A stretch of DNA of 64,000 nt from Adineta vaga (lineage: Eukaryota > Rotifera), in the NCBI GenBank assembly GCA_021613535.1, contig CP075495.1, positions 4,898,001 to 4,962,000 on the forward strand, written 5' to 3'. The notes beneath the pieces were generated by a model. That model did no database searches, had not been told where the DNA came from, and was given only the letters and a program-made list of their open reading frames with translations. Every line of letters starts with the position of its first letter. Positions within the stretch are counted from its first letter, which is position 1. Shown piece by piece: positions 1 through 10,505 of this stretch. Position numbers and translations under genes: made by a program.

Positions 1-1362
1 TGTTCCTGAAAATAAAAGAAAATTCTCGAATGAATAAATTGATTATTATTAAATTCAGATATATATATACCTTCAGTTTTTGAATTTTGATTACGTTGTT
101 TACGTTGATGAGAAGGGCGACGTTTTTGTTGACCTCTTGTATTTCTTGGTGATTTTGCTTGTTTACCATTTCGTGATTGACGAGAAGAACCATTTACACG
201 GTGATCATCACGAATAAAACCATTTCCATAACTAATATAAAGCATTTTTTTTAAATTTATATTTTTCATTTCCTTGTTCGACTTACTAAGCACCATTACG
301 TTGTTGTTGTGAATATAGTGATTGACGTGATCGTGCATATGGACCTTGCCATTCGTTAAGATCGTACGATGGTACAATATCAAATGGAATATAACCGTCA
401 TTTTGATATGTCATGCGACGACGTGGATGAAGTGGAACTTGTCCTTGTCGAGACATTGGGCCATATGAATAGGAATCATAATAATTATCGAAACGTTGCT
501 TTAAAAAAAAGAAGCGAATAAATGAATATGATTTTGTTTAAAAAAAAGATTTAATAATTACACGTGGACCAAAATAACCAGCAGATGGATTGAAATTTCG
601 ATTTGGTCGTCGAGCTAATCGTCGATTCATCATCATGGGTGGCATTGGTTCAAGCCATAAGTCTTCTTCTTCATCTTCCCATTGATCATCATAATAATCT
701 TGTTGTCGTTGTGATCGTCGTGGAGCAGCTGGACGATGACGACGATTACTACCAGAACGATTATTATTTGATTGACGTGATGATTGTTGAAAACCATTGT
801 TTGGAAGTTGTTTAGGTTCGAAACGTTTAGGTAAAATAGCATAAGGAATATGTGGTTGAGCAGCCATTTGATCAACAACACTGATTTGTTGTTGAGCACC
901 ACCGGAACGTGTACGACGACGACGATTTGAATCATTTGTTGGTCGATAATTTGGTGAACAAGGTATATCGTTCCAACCACCTAAAAGTTGTTGATTGAAT
1001 GAACGACGACGATTACGAGTACCTTGTAATTGTCGTTGAGATGTTTGTTGGTGATTATTATCAGATCCATTACCACGAATAATTGATAAAATAGCTGAAT
1101 CTGGTTCCATTGATTCACCATTTGATGTTGATGGTCGTGATTTTGAACGAATTGTTACACGTTCCATTTGTGTAGTAAAAGATTGTCGATAATTATTATG
1201 TTGTCGTGAAATACCATTACTTGCTGATAATGGTGCTTTACCAGTAAATGTTGCAAGAAATGCATCATTGGTTAATGGAGCTAAATCACGTGGATTAAGT
1301 CCTGTGTTTGAAACAGCTTGAGTACCAACATTAACCATAATACGAGGTCCAAGAGTGTCCAT
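1..1362 (-). CDS. Basic Arg/Gln-rich protein of unknown function (3' end outside window)
   Basis: Four exons on the minus strand: 1362-562, 498-287, 231-71 and 5 onwards past the left edge, joined by GT-AG introns of 55-65 bp (donors GTAATT, GTAAGT, GTATAT), with the frame kept across each junction. The start at 1362 is the first Met of the long first exon. The product is low-complexity and strongly basic: runs such as NRRRRTRSGG and many Arg/Gln/Asn/Ser residues, an acidic patch (DDQWEDEEEDLWLE) about residue 225, Met/Pro-rich sequence after it, and a Lys/Arg/Gln-rich C-terminal part. No enzyme domain, signal peptide or membrane segment is visible. Composition resembles RNA-binding or nuclear scaffold proteins, but that is only an impression. 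I do not recognise the family. The gene is partial, and an upstream 5' UTR exon cannot be excluded. Confidence 0.7.
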
Positions 1363-2152
1363 TAAATGTAAATATACTGGTTTGTTTTTAACTTAATATG
1401 TATATTAGAAAGAAAATGACGATATACCTTTCTTATACGCTTACGAATGCGTGTGATATGTATATGTACGATCTGACAAATGAACGATGGATATAACGAT
1501 CGATCGAGATGAGAGAGAGAGAGAGATAGAACGAGAGATAAACTACTGTTAGATAAGAAACGAATCTTTTGTCTATTTTATGTTTTTCGAACCTCTACGT
1601 CGAACTAGACAATGAATATATAACAAGAAGAAGATTTACTGCACGTGACCTCGATATGGACATAGTTAAATGTATATGTCTCGAGGCCGGTTAAAACGAT
1701 AGTTTAGTAAACATTTTGTACATACATTTACATAGACGCCGATAATAATAAATGAATCATTCAAGAAGAAAACATGACGATGATATTTTTTGACTGACTA
1801 ACTAATGAAATTTCATCATAAAATGTGGTGATGAATGATGATTTATGTCAAATAATAATCGAAGATTTTCGAGCTGTATCAAAAAAATTTGCTTTAGTCA
1901 ATTAATTGAAATGTTCTATTTGATCAGACTAAAAAAATATTTTCTATTTTGCTCTTTTCGATAAAAAACATTGATTTAACTTTACTATTTTTCGTGACTA
2001 CGCAAAAAAAAAACTAAAAATATACATGTATATCTATTGTATGACAAACATGGCATTTACCTAATATTAATACGTTAATCCATAATATAGTCGACTGATA
2101 AAGGCGTTTTTAATATCAGATTCAAAGAAGAAGAAGAAGAAGAAGAAGAAGA
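1363..2152. other. Intergenic, divergent gene starts
   Basis: About 790 bp between two genes that point away from each other, so it should hold both promoters. It is AT-rich with a short GA-rich run near 1510-1530 and a GAA repeat at the right edge. I see no coding sequence. Confidence 0.6.
2124..2152. repeat. GAA trinucleotide repeat abutting a start codon
   Basis: About nine tandem GAA/AAG units end directly at the ATG of the EGF-repeat gene (2153), so the repeat lies in its 5' leader. Confidence 0.8.
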
Positions 2153-4236
2153 ATGTTGTCATTTTATGTTGTTCTTTTCTTTGATGTTTTCATTATAATG
2201 AATGGACAGTTCATCGATACTGAACCAAGTAATATAATTTAATTTTAATTCAATTGTAGTGTTCCTTGATTGTTCTCTATTAAACAGAAGTTATAATTAA
2301 TTATTGCAGTTCTCAATCGAATCCATGTAGAAATGGTGGATCATGTTTATCAATAGCAGATGGTTTTCAATGCATTTGTGCAATAGGTTTTATTGGAAAT
2401 CTTTGTGATTTTCCAATCAGTATGATTTCATTATATTCTCTTTGAACAAATGACGTATGATTCTTTTAAAGGTGCAAAAAATAATCATCCTTGTAGTACA
2501 AATATTTGTGGCACTGGAGGAACATGTGTTTCAATATATCCCAATACGTTCAGATGTAATTGTTCACCAGGTTTCACTGGTAGTTTTTGTGATTATCCAG
2601 ATGGTATTATTCAATTTATTAATTGTACGAAAAATCTATTGTAAACGTTTCTTTTTCATCTCAGGTACTAGTAATACTTGTCCCAGTAATATGTGTAGCA
2701 ACAATGGAACATGTTTGGTACAACCTGCGGGTGGTTTTCGCTGTATTTGTCAAGCAGGTTTTACGGGTAGTCGTTGTGAGCTTGCAACGGGTATATATAC
2801 ATGAACAATGCTAACTCATTTATGAATAATCGTAGATTATTAATATCTAGGTACTACTGGCCCAACAAATCCGAATATTTGTACAAATAATCCATGTCGA
2901 AATGGTGGAGCTTGTCAGCTTATTCCAGGAGGCGGTTTTCAATGTGTATGCCGTACAGGTTTTGTTGGCAATCTTTGTGACATTCCCACTGGTAAATGTG
3001 TATTCTAGTCTCGTGTTTACATACATTCTCTTTTATTTTAGGAACGTCTGCTACGACTCAACCGACTACTTGCAGTATTAATCCATGTATGAATGGTGCA
3101 CAATGTCTATCCGTATCTGGTGGTGGTTTTCGATGCATATGTCGACCCGGTTTTACTGGAACCCGTTGTGATTTATCAACTGGTTAATATTTTCTGATGA
3201 ATATTCTTTGAAATGATGATTTTATCTTAGGTTCAGTGACTCCTGGTCCATTTACTGCTAGTACTTGTCCTACAAACCTATGTCAGAACGGCGGTTCATG
3301 TCAATCAGTACCTGGTGGTGGTTTTCGATGTGTGTGTCGTGCTGGTTTTACTGGCACCCGTTGTGATAGTTCTACGAGTACATTTCTTATAATCAATCAG
3401 GTGAAAAAGAGAATATTTCATTTTAGGTTCAGTTACACCTGGTCCATTCACTGCTAGTACTTGTCCTGCAAATCTATGTCAGAACGGAGGTTCATGTCAA
3501 TCAGTACCAGGTGGTGGCTTTCGATGTGTGTGTCGTGCTGGTTTCACTGGCACCCGTTGTGATCTACCGACCGGTAATTTTTTGTTTGTGATAAATATTT
3601 TGACAAAAAGAAAGTATCTTTCAGGCTCAGTGACTCCTGGACCATTCACTGCTAGTACTTGTCCTACAAACTTATGTCAGAACGGCGGTTCATGTCAATC
3701 AGTACCAGGTGGTGGCTTTCGATGTTGTGTGTCGTGCTGGTTTCACTGGCACCCGTTGTGATCTACCGACTGGTAATTTTTTATTTGTGATAAATATTTT
3801 GACAAAAAGAAAGTATCTTTCAGGCTCAGTGACTCCTGGACCATTCACTGCTAGTACTTGTCCTACAAACTTATGTCAGAACGGAGGTTCATGTCAATCA
3901 GTACCAGGTGGTGGCTTTCGATGTGTGTGTCGTGCTGGTTTTACTGGCACCCGTTGTGATGTTCGTACAGGTAGTTCTGAATTGATTTATATAGCATAAA
4001 GAACTTCTTTTGCGATACTTTCAGCCTCAACTACTGCATATAATTCAAATGCTTGTCGAACAAATCCCTGCCAAAATGGCGGATCATGTCAGACGGTACC
4101 GGGTGGTGGATTTCGATGTATATGCCGTGCCGGTTTTATAGGTGACTTCTGTTCGGTAATTTATATTCGTGATAGTTTCATTCGATTAATATATGTACTC
4201 TCTATGTTTCTATTATAGTTTTCAATAAGCGGCTGA
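2153..4236 (+). CDS. Secreted multi-EGF-domain protein, one domain per exon
   Basis: Exons: 2153-2228, 2288-2419, 2472-2603, 2665-2790, 2851-2991, 3042-3182, 3231-3377, 3427-3573, 3625-3772, 3824-3970, 4025-4155, 4219-4236. Exon 1 encodes a hydrophobic signal peptide ([18 protein letters not shown]). Exons 2-11 each encode one EGF domain with six cysteines (in exon 3 C-x4-C-x5-C-x8-9-C-x-C-x8-C, ending GFTGSFC), and the last exon adds five residues. Introns between domain exons are all phase 1, the classic arrangement for shuffled extracellular modules. About 494 aa if all exons are used. Exon 9 carries one extra base near 3726, so reading through it would stop at 3759-3761. A poly(A) signal lies near 4311. 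Likely an adhesion or matrix protein; no transmembrane segment or other domain is seen. Exons 8-10 are recent tandem copies, introns included. Confidence 0.85.
3427..3970 (+). repeat. Tandem duplication of EGF exon plus intron (about 198 bp unit)
   Basis: Exons 8, 9 and 10 of the EGF gene start at 3427, 3625 and 3824 (spacing 198 and 199 bp) and are almost identical. The 51-bp introns 3574-3624 and 3773-3823 differ by about one base, so the copied unit was exon plus intron. Exon 7 (3231) is a slightly older copy with a different following intron. Confidence 0.9.
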
Positions 4237-4562
4237 TGACTATTAAGCATACTTTATCATTACCTGACAAAAGAATATTTTGAGTAACGAAATAATTGTT
4301 TCTTGAATGCAATAAATAAATAAAACAGTCTTTTTCTTTCCTGTCACTTTCATTCATAAATAATGACTAGAGCAATGACTCGAAAGACAATGCTAATCTC
4401 TAAAAAATTGCTTCACATCCAAAAATGATATATAACTTCATTTGTAGTGATTTATTTTCCATTATTTATTTCTTCACATATATATATATATATATAAAAG
4501 AAAAGAAAAATATATTGCCATACAAAAATAGAATAAATCTACGATGAAACTAAAAACTATAT
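4237..4562. other. Convergent intergenic spacer
   Basis: About 330 bp between two convergent genes. It holds the AATAAA-type signal of the EGF gene (about 4310-4325) and a short TA repeat at about 4482-4496. Nothing coding is seen. Confidence 0.6.
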
Positions 4563-6373
4563 TTAATAAATTGATTTTTTCTTTAAATATTTATTTAACC
4601 ATACTCGTATTGAACAATCATCTTTTCTATATGTTAAATCTTTTTTAATATTTAAAAATGATTCAATAATTTTTGCTGATGGAATTGATTTATAGAATGT
4701 AAATTGAAATGTAATACTAGATAAATATTCAAAACGATCAATGATCGTTTTCATTTCTGTTATATTCTTAACCGTAATTTTCAAATGTTCAATTGTTGAA
4801 GGAATCAATGAACAAATATCTTCGATTGATATATTGGAATAGATTGTTGATAAATTATTCAAAATTTCTAACGTATGAATATTTGAAATTTGTCGAAGAA
4901 TATTCGTTAAATTCGTTGTTGTATTCGAATCCGTAGAAAAATCATAATTCAGATTTATTGTTAATTGTGTTAGATGTGAAAGATTGAGTAAATTTGATAA
5001 TGATTGTGATAAATTTATAGGACATTTATCAGTTATATCAAGTATCAATTCAGTTACATTACGAAATAAAGGTGATGTAAATGAATTGTTCTAAAAGCAC
5101 GAAACAAAAAGTAAATTCTGAAAGGATGTCTATTGCAAAATAGAATACATACTTTTCGTGTTAAACTTGCTTGATTGAAGCTTTTGACTAAATTGATTCG
5201 TAATCCAGTCACATTGTTCATAACTTTATCATCTAAGAGAATTTCTGTAAAATTTGAACATGAAGCTTTATTTGATGAATCATTATATTGAAATAGTGGT
5301 TTACAAATCGGTATAGAATAGAGAATAACTTCCATAGGATTATGAATATAATCACAATTGACAATCCATCGTTTATTTTCTAACCAAAATGATGTTTGAA
5401 ATGGTCGAATTAATGATTCAATATCCGACAAATCATAATTCACATCTTTCCATGATTGAAAAAAGAATTCAAATTTTTCTAATAAGGAAAGTTTTCTTCG
5501 AAGAATCTTCTCCCAAAGATAACTATCCATTAAATATGCCATACCAATAACTTTCAAATAAGTTAACGACGGAGTTAATGAAAGAAATTCTTCTAATTTA
5601 AATATATCCATACGATTATCTTCTAATGTTAATGATTTTAATTGTCGATATTGAATGGAATTAATTGTAGTCATATCATTCCATAGAACATCTTTAATAA
5701 TAAATGTTCGTAGAAATAAACATCGTTCAAGTATTGTACAATATTGTTCAAATGTAATTCGATTCGATATATGAATATATTCAATTTGACATTGATATGG
5801 CCATAAAAAATCATAAATTTCAAAGCACCATATACTTAATGTAAATTGTTTGAGACTAGTTTGTTCGAGAATCGATGAAAGACATGTTAAAGTTTGATTT
5901 GTCCATGTGAAAAATGTTCGAGATTGAATTGTTAATGAACGAAGTGATAAAGATGATAGATCATTAAGAATAAGATTTAAATTTGAATCTTCAACTTCTA
6001 ATAATGTTAATGAACGTAAGAAATGAAATTGTTTTAAATGAAAAAATGAAAGAAACAAATTAATTTGACCAGGTGTTCGATCATCATCCGATAGAACAAG
6101 TGTTATAATATTCACAGGATTGATAATACGAGAAAAACGATAAAAATTATATTTTGTACAAGAATATAAATTTAATTGATATTGATTATAAACATTTGAT
6201 AAAAGATAAAAACGTGTACAAACATAACGAAATGAAAGTAATATTGTATCAGTATCGAGAAAATTCAAAATATGATAGAGAAGTTCAACCGGTAAGTTAT
6301 CGAAATAGGAGATTAGATCTGTCGACATATTCTCCAGGATAAATTGGGCATAATATGGATATTTTTGTGTCAC
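4563..6373 (-). CDS. F-box protein, probable SCF substrate adaptor
   Basis: Two exons, 6373-5153 and 5090-4563, joined by a 62-bp intron (donor GTATGT, acceptor TTTTAG) with the frame kept; 582 aa. Residues about 23-60 form an F-box, the Skp1-binding module (core NLPVELLYHILNFLD, then a conserved Val-Cys-x-Arg-Phe turn). The remaining 500 residues are rich in Leu/Ile/Ser/Asn with irregular leucine-rich periodicity (phrases such as LRSLTLLEVEDSNL and LKSLTLEDNRM), consistent with a degenerate LRR substrate-binding part. By family it would recruit a target to an SCF ubiquitin ligase; the target is unknown. Met16, followed by the F-box after eight residues, is an alternative start (6328). No signal peptide or membrane segment is seen. 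Confidence 0.85.
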
Positions 6374-7180
6374 AATTGCTTAGAATAATTGTGCAATTTC
6401 ATGGTGATGTATTTTGGTATTTTTTTATTATTATTTTGTTATCGAATATAAGGTAGGAGAGAAAGAAAATGAAGGGAGCGAGAAGAATAAGAAGGAAAAA
6501 AAAGGAGAGAATGTACCTTGTGTTCTTTCGCGTTTTTTTTATTGGTATCGAAGAATATATATATATAAAGAAAAAAAAACATGATCAAAGCTTTTTTTTT
6601 CCTTCTTCTTCCTTAGGGGAATATATAAATAATAACAAATAGACTTTATGTTGATATATGTAGAATCGATGACATTATTCGTTATCAAAATGGAATCAGT
6701 AATGTGGTTTTGATATATTGTCCATGGAACCCTAGAAAAGAGTAAGATCCATCGAGAAGTTTACTTGTTTATGTTAGAAATTACAATCTATCAACGATAT
6801 CTTACAAATTTGTCAGATAGTCGTATGCAAAAGAAAATATATATATGATTATTTATTAACGATCACACATCTCAGAAATTCATAATCAAATAACAGGACA
6901 TCTGTAAGTGATATCCAGCTGTAAATCTTCTGTGAATATCTTAGGAAAAGAGAACGATTTGATTAACTACAGATGTTTTTTCTCCTGGAAGAGAGAGAAA
7001 TAGAAAAATATGACATGTCATTAGTTTTGTACAGTAGTATTTTTTGATTGGACATGAAATGAAGGAAAAAACAAAAAAAGTAATTGCCTATTTAGTAACA
7101 AAACATCATACAATTTAATAGTCCATTTAATTTACCTAATATTTTTATGTTTACAGTTATTGTTTTCACACAATATAATT
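6374..7180. other. Intergenic, AT-rich
   Basis: About 800 bp between two minus-strand genes, with homopolymer A/T runs and a GA-rich patch near 6455-6510. I see no exon-like frame. Confidence 0.6.
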
Positions 7181-7786
7181 CTATTTTTTAGTTTCGATAG
7201 CCAATTCAGACCAGGATAAAAATTCGTCTGTCCAACGAATGTAATCATCTTTCGTATCTTGCCATTCTGTAGTGATACTTGATGATGATTGATCTTTTTT
7301 GATACCGATCAATCGCCATGAACATTGATAAAATGCACATGTTGTTGGTTGAACAATTGAACTGCATAATGGACATTGCGATGTAATGATTGTAGAATTA
7401 GTAATGATAGTAAATTGGCCAAGACCTTGATTAATGATGACTTTATGTTCAAATGCAGAACAGTTGACATTCAAACAGACACCATCAAGGCATAGGCCAG
7501 GCAATGCTCGTCTCCAAGCTGGTCCATTTTGTGCAGAAGATTGATCTAGTAGTATGGGTGGATGTTCGATTCGAAGAGTAATACCATCATGAATTGCACT
7601 TCGTTGTCGATTGAAAACTTCTTCATTCCATGTGCGAAAGATAACTCCACCGAGTGAATAATCATAATGTTCAGGATTACCGACTTTTTTTCGTATTAAA
7701 TTTCGAAAATCATATAAACTAAAATGAGTTGGTAATGTCGCCGGTTTACGACCTTGTGGAGTATCGAGATAGATACCCAGTGGCAT
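7181..7786 (-). CDS. Cys-rich protein with a possible ubiquitin-like N-terminus, unknown function
   Basis: Single exon, 201 aa, start at 7786. The N-terminal half (about 1-78) begins MPLGIYLDTPQGRKP and ends ITLRIEHPPI; its length and alternating hydrophobic pattern could be a ubiquitin-like fold. The second half holds cysteines at 99, 104, 109, 138, 141, 150 and 155 (around LCLDGVCLNVNC, QCPLC, TCAFYQC), a spacing that suggests a metal-binding domain. I have an impression of similar GxCLxGxCxNxxC...CPLC...C proteins in invertebrate genomes but cannot name a characterised member. No signal peptide or membrane segment. Lack of introns is notable beside its neighbours. Function not assigned; a link to ubiquitin signalling is inference only. 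Confidence 0.7.
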   Translation of the reverse strand: MPLGIYLDTPQGRKPATLPTHFSLYDFRNLIRKKVGNPEHYDYSLGGVIFRTWNEEVFNRQRSAIHDGITLRIEHPPILLDQSSAQNGPAWRRALPGLCLDGVCLNVNCSAFEHKVIINQGLGQFTIITNSTIITSQCPLCSSIVQPTTCAFYQCSWRLIGIKKDQSSSSITTEWQDTKDDYIRWTDEFLSWSELAIETKK

Positions 7787-9197
7787 TATTGTATCTATCT
7801 ATCTGTCTGTCTACCAGACAAACATACGTGACAAGCCAAATAACCTTTCAACGAATAGATTATGAATTGTTCGGTATATTAAGAAAGAAGAAAAAAAACG
7901 ACTCGCTAAATTGTATCCGATAATACTGATGATAGAAGACTTGTCAACGTTTTCTATGCGAAAGAAGGAAAAAAAACGATGTACGAATGCATCATTATTG
8001 TAAAAAATAAAAAGACAAAACAGGAAAATGTCAAGAAGAAAAACAGTAGCAGTAGTTGTGGTATTCTAGAAAGCAGAGAAGGACATTTTATCGATTAATA
8101 TCACCACGAGTTAAGATAGATGTAGGCTATTTTAATACAGAAAAGATACAGCAACAACAGCATCTGTCATCAGACAACATAAATCATCGCTATTCGAACT
8201 ATGGGAAGATCTCGAAAGAATTTTATCCATAATTTTGATTAAATTTTCCGAATATTCACAAATACAATTTAAATTTATCAATACATGTCCTTTGACTGAG
8301 GATTTTCTTATGTTAGAAAATACTTTTATGCAGACACAAAAGAAATAGTGTATTGAATCAAGCATCAACAATTTTATCAATATTTATCATTATATTTAAC
8401 CTTCGAAAAAAAACAGAGCATATATTTGTCATCAATGTATTTGCATAATATGATACTACAAATTTGCTATCTCTTCTTTCTCTCTCTCTCACTTGTCATT
8501 GATATTAAATTATTTTTGTGTTATCTTATTCCGTACTTTTTTTGTGAGAATCAGAAATTGTTCATTCTTGATTATATGAGGAAGAATGTGTTACGGGGTC
8601 AAACGCCTTCAAGATAGATGCAAGATGAATCAAAATTACAGTTATGCATTGTTATAACTTTTAAAACTTCGAATGTCCTAAATGTATAGTATTGTATCAT
8701 TTGTGAACACAAAATTGTCAACTTTTTTGTATCGGTGACTCTACTTCAGAGTGGCCTGTTCTATTGAATGAGTTATGGATATCTGAAAGATTTTCTACTT
8801 TTGCATGCAGTTAAGCTAGTTAGATGATGCTTGAGAACTCCTTTTTGGTAAGTAAATTCATTACATGATAGCCATTTATCAAGTATATGTCGTACACAAC
8901 TAGACAAACTCTTAAACCGACTTTAGTCTTTCGGAACGAACTACCATCATACATGAACAGTGATTGAAATCCTTGACGCACTTTAAATACTGCTATATTG
9001 AGGATTTTTTATGTGAAACGAAGCGACGAAGTCAAACGATTTCAAATATCGTCAAAACTAATCATCCATCTAACTTATACTTAAAGATTAGATCAACTTT
9101 TTCTTTTGCACTATATGAACTTTATTTTCATTTCATCCAGAATATATCGTTCCATTAATATACGTGAGGGGTTTATGAGTTACAGATTCATTAGTCA
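7787..9197. other. Intergenic, no gene supported
   Basis: About 1.4 kb of AT-rich sequence. Short open frames exist (for example 8132-8380 minus) but have no domain, splice context or codon pattern to support them. Confidence 0.5.
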
Positions 9198-10505
9198 TTA
9201 ACCAATAAACTTATTATCTGCCCACATTCCTTTCTGTACCCGGCCACTAGCATAGTACATGGTACCTTTTCCGTTCATTTGACCAACTTTCAATAGTCCC
9301 ATCAATTGTTCATTGATGACGTGAACACCGTCACTCTGTGCATCAAGTGACACAATAAATCACGAAGAGATATTACTGAACATCATTTCTCGTATCGATC
9401 ACCAGAAGGCCAAGTATGAACACCCTGACCTGTTTGCTTGTCATCAACCCAATCACCTACATACTTGTTTCCATCAGCGAAGTACAAGGTACCTCTTCCG
9501 TGCCATCGTTCATTGTTACATTCTCCTTAACTGTTGTTCTTTTATATTGTAAAATCATAATCAATTTTGATTTAAAGCTCACTCTGATCCTGCAATCAGA
9601 TGACAAGTGAACAGTTGTGTCGTATCTACTACCATCGGGATAGGTTTTCACTTTGAATGTGTCTGATTTATTGTTCACTAGTGTTTCTGCGTAGGATAAA
9701 TATCAAGAGAGAATACGTGTCGTAATGTTCTTTGAAAAATTACTTACGAGTTTTGGCTTTCACTGATGTGCTGATACTCATATTGCTCATAGAGGACTCA
9801 ATTCCTCCTTCGTTTTCATCGTATAATTCCATCAAATGTACTACATTTAATGTTGAATGATCCAAAGCATCGCTTTCCACACGAACTCGAGTACCTAATC
9901 CAAGAATCACTTCTTTCTCGTCTGGAAAATTACTGTATACCGATATCTCTTTCCCTTTCTTTGCTTCAATCATCAATAGTGTTGACACCGATCCAAGAAA
10001 CTGTTTTACTACTTTCACAGACGAAGAGCACGAATTTAATGTCCACCAAGTTAATTCTTCGCCTTCTTTAAAATTTCCCGTGATATCTAAATTCACACCA
10101 CACCATAGACTTATTTGACGATTAGGTAACTTGTTCAAAGCAGTATCGAATAACTTGAGATATCCATGCCATGGTACTAACACAGAACGATCTTTGATAC
10201 GTAGTACTTGGTTGAGTAGTCGATAGAGACTCTGTTCACCCCAGTCCATGGTATAAATATAGATAGCTGCTGATTCTTCACGAGTGAGACCATGTTCTGA
10301 AGGAAAATGACACTCTGTTTTTGCAATTCTAATGAATTCATCTAATTGATTAATTGTATGTAGAATAGGATCAAGTGCCTGTCGAAGTGGAAGAATTGGA
10401 TGTGTTCAAAATCCGTAAACTGGCGGAAGTCGTGTTGGTTTATGATCAACATTCGTAATTCGATGCATTATCGGACGATATGTCGGATTCGCCTATGAGT
10501 TCTAA
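9198..10505 (-). pseudogene. ADP-ribosyltransferase with C-terminal MORN repeats, decayed
   Basis: Reading the minus strand from about 10505, one frame gives an arginine ADP-ribosyltransferase-like (ART) domain: YRPIMHRITNVDHKPTRLPP, then an in-frame TGA (about 10410), then the same frame continues to 9748. Family motifs are visible: the Ser-rich motif as TWWTLNSCSSS, the Glu motif as EKEVILGLGTR, and the strand that normally carries the catalytic Arg as SLWCGV, where Cys replaces Arg. A GTAAGT donor leads to an exon starting at 9686 with a MORN-like YPDGSRY. Further MORN units follow (RGTLYFADGNKYVGDW, GQGVHTWPSGDRYE, NGKGTMYYASGRV), but with stops and frame changes between them, ending at a stop at 9198-9200. 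No start codon is found. Live members would transfer ADP-ribose from NAD+ to Arg; this copy appears dead. Confidence 0.75.

Noticed and set aside
603-980. Open frames on both strands inside the first gene
   Set aside because: They overlap the long minus exon 562-1362 in other frames and translate its codon-biased repeats; the spliced minus frame explains the region.
8132-8380. 82-aa minus open frame
   Set aside because: No domain, signal peptide or splice context; AT-rich sequence gives such frames by chance.
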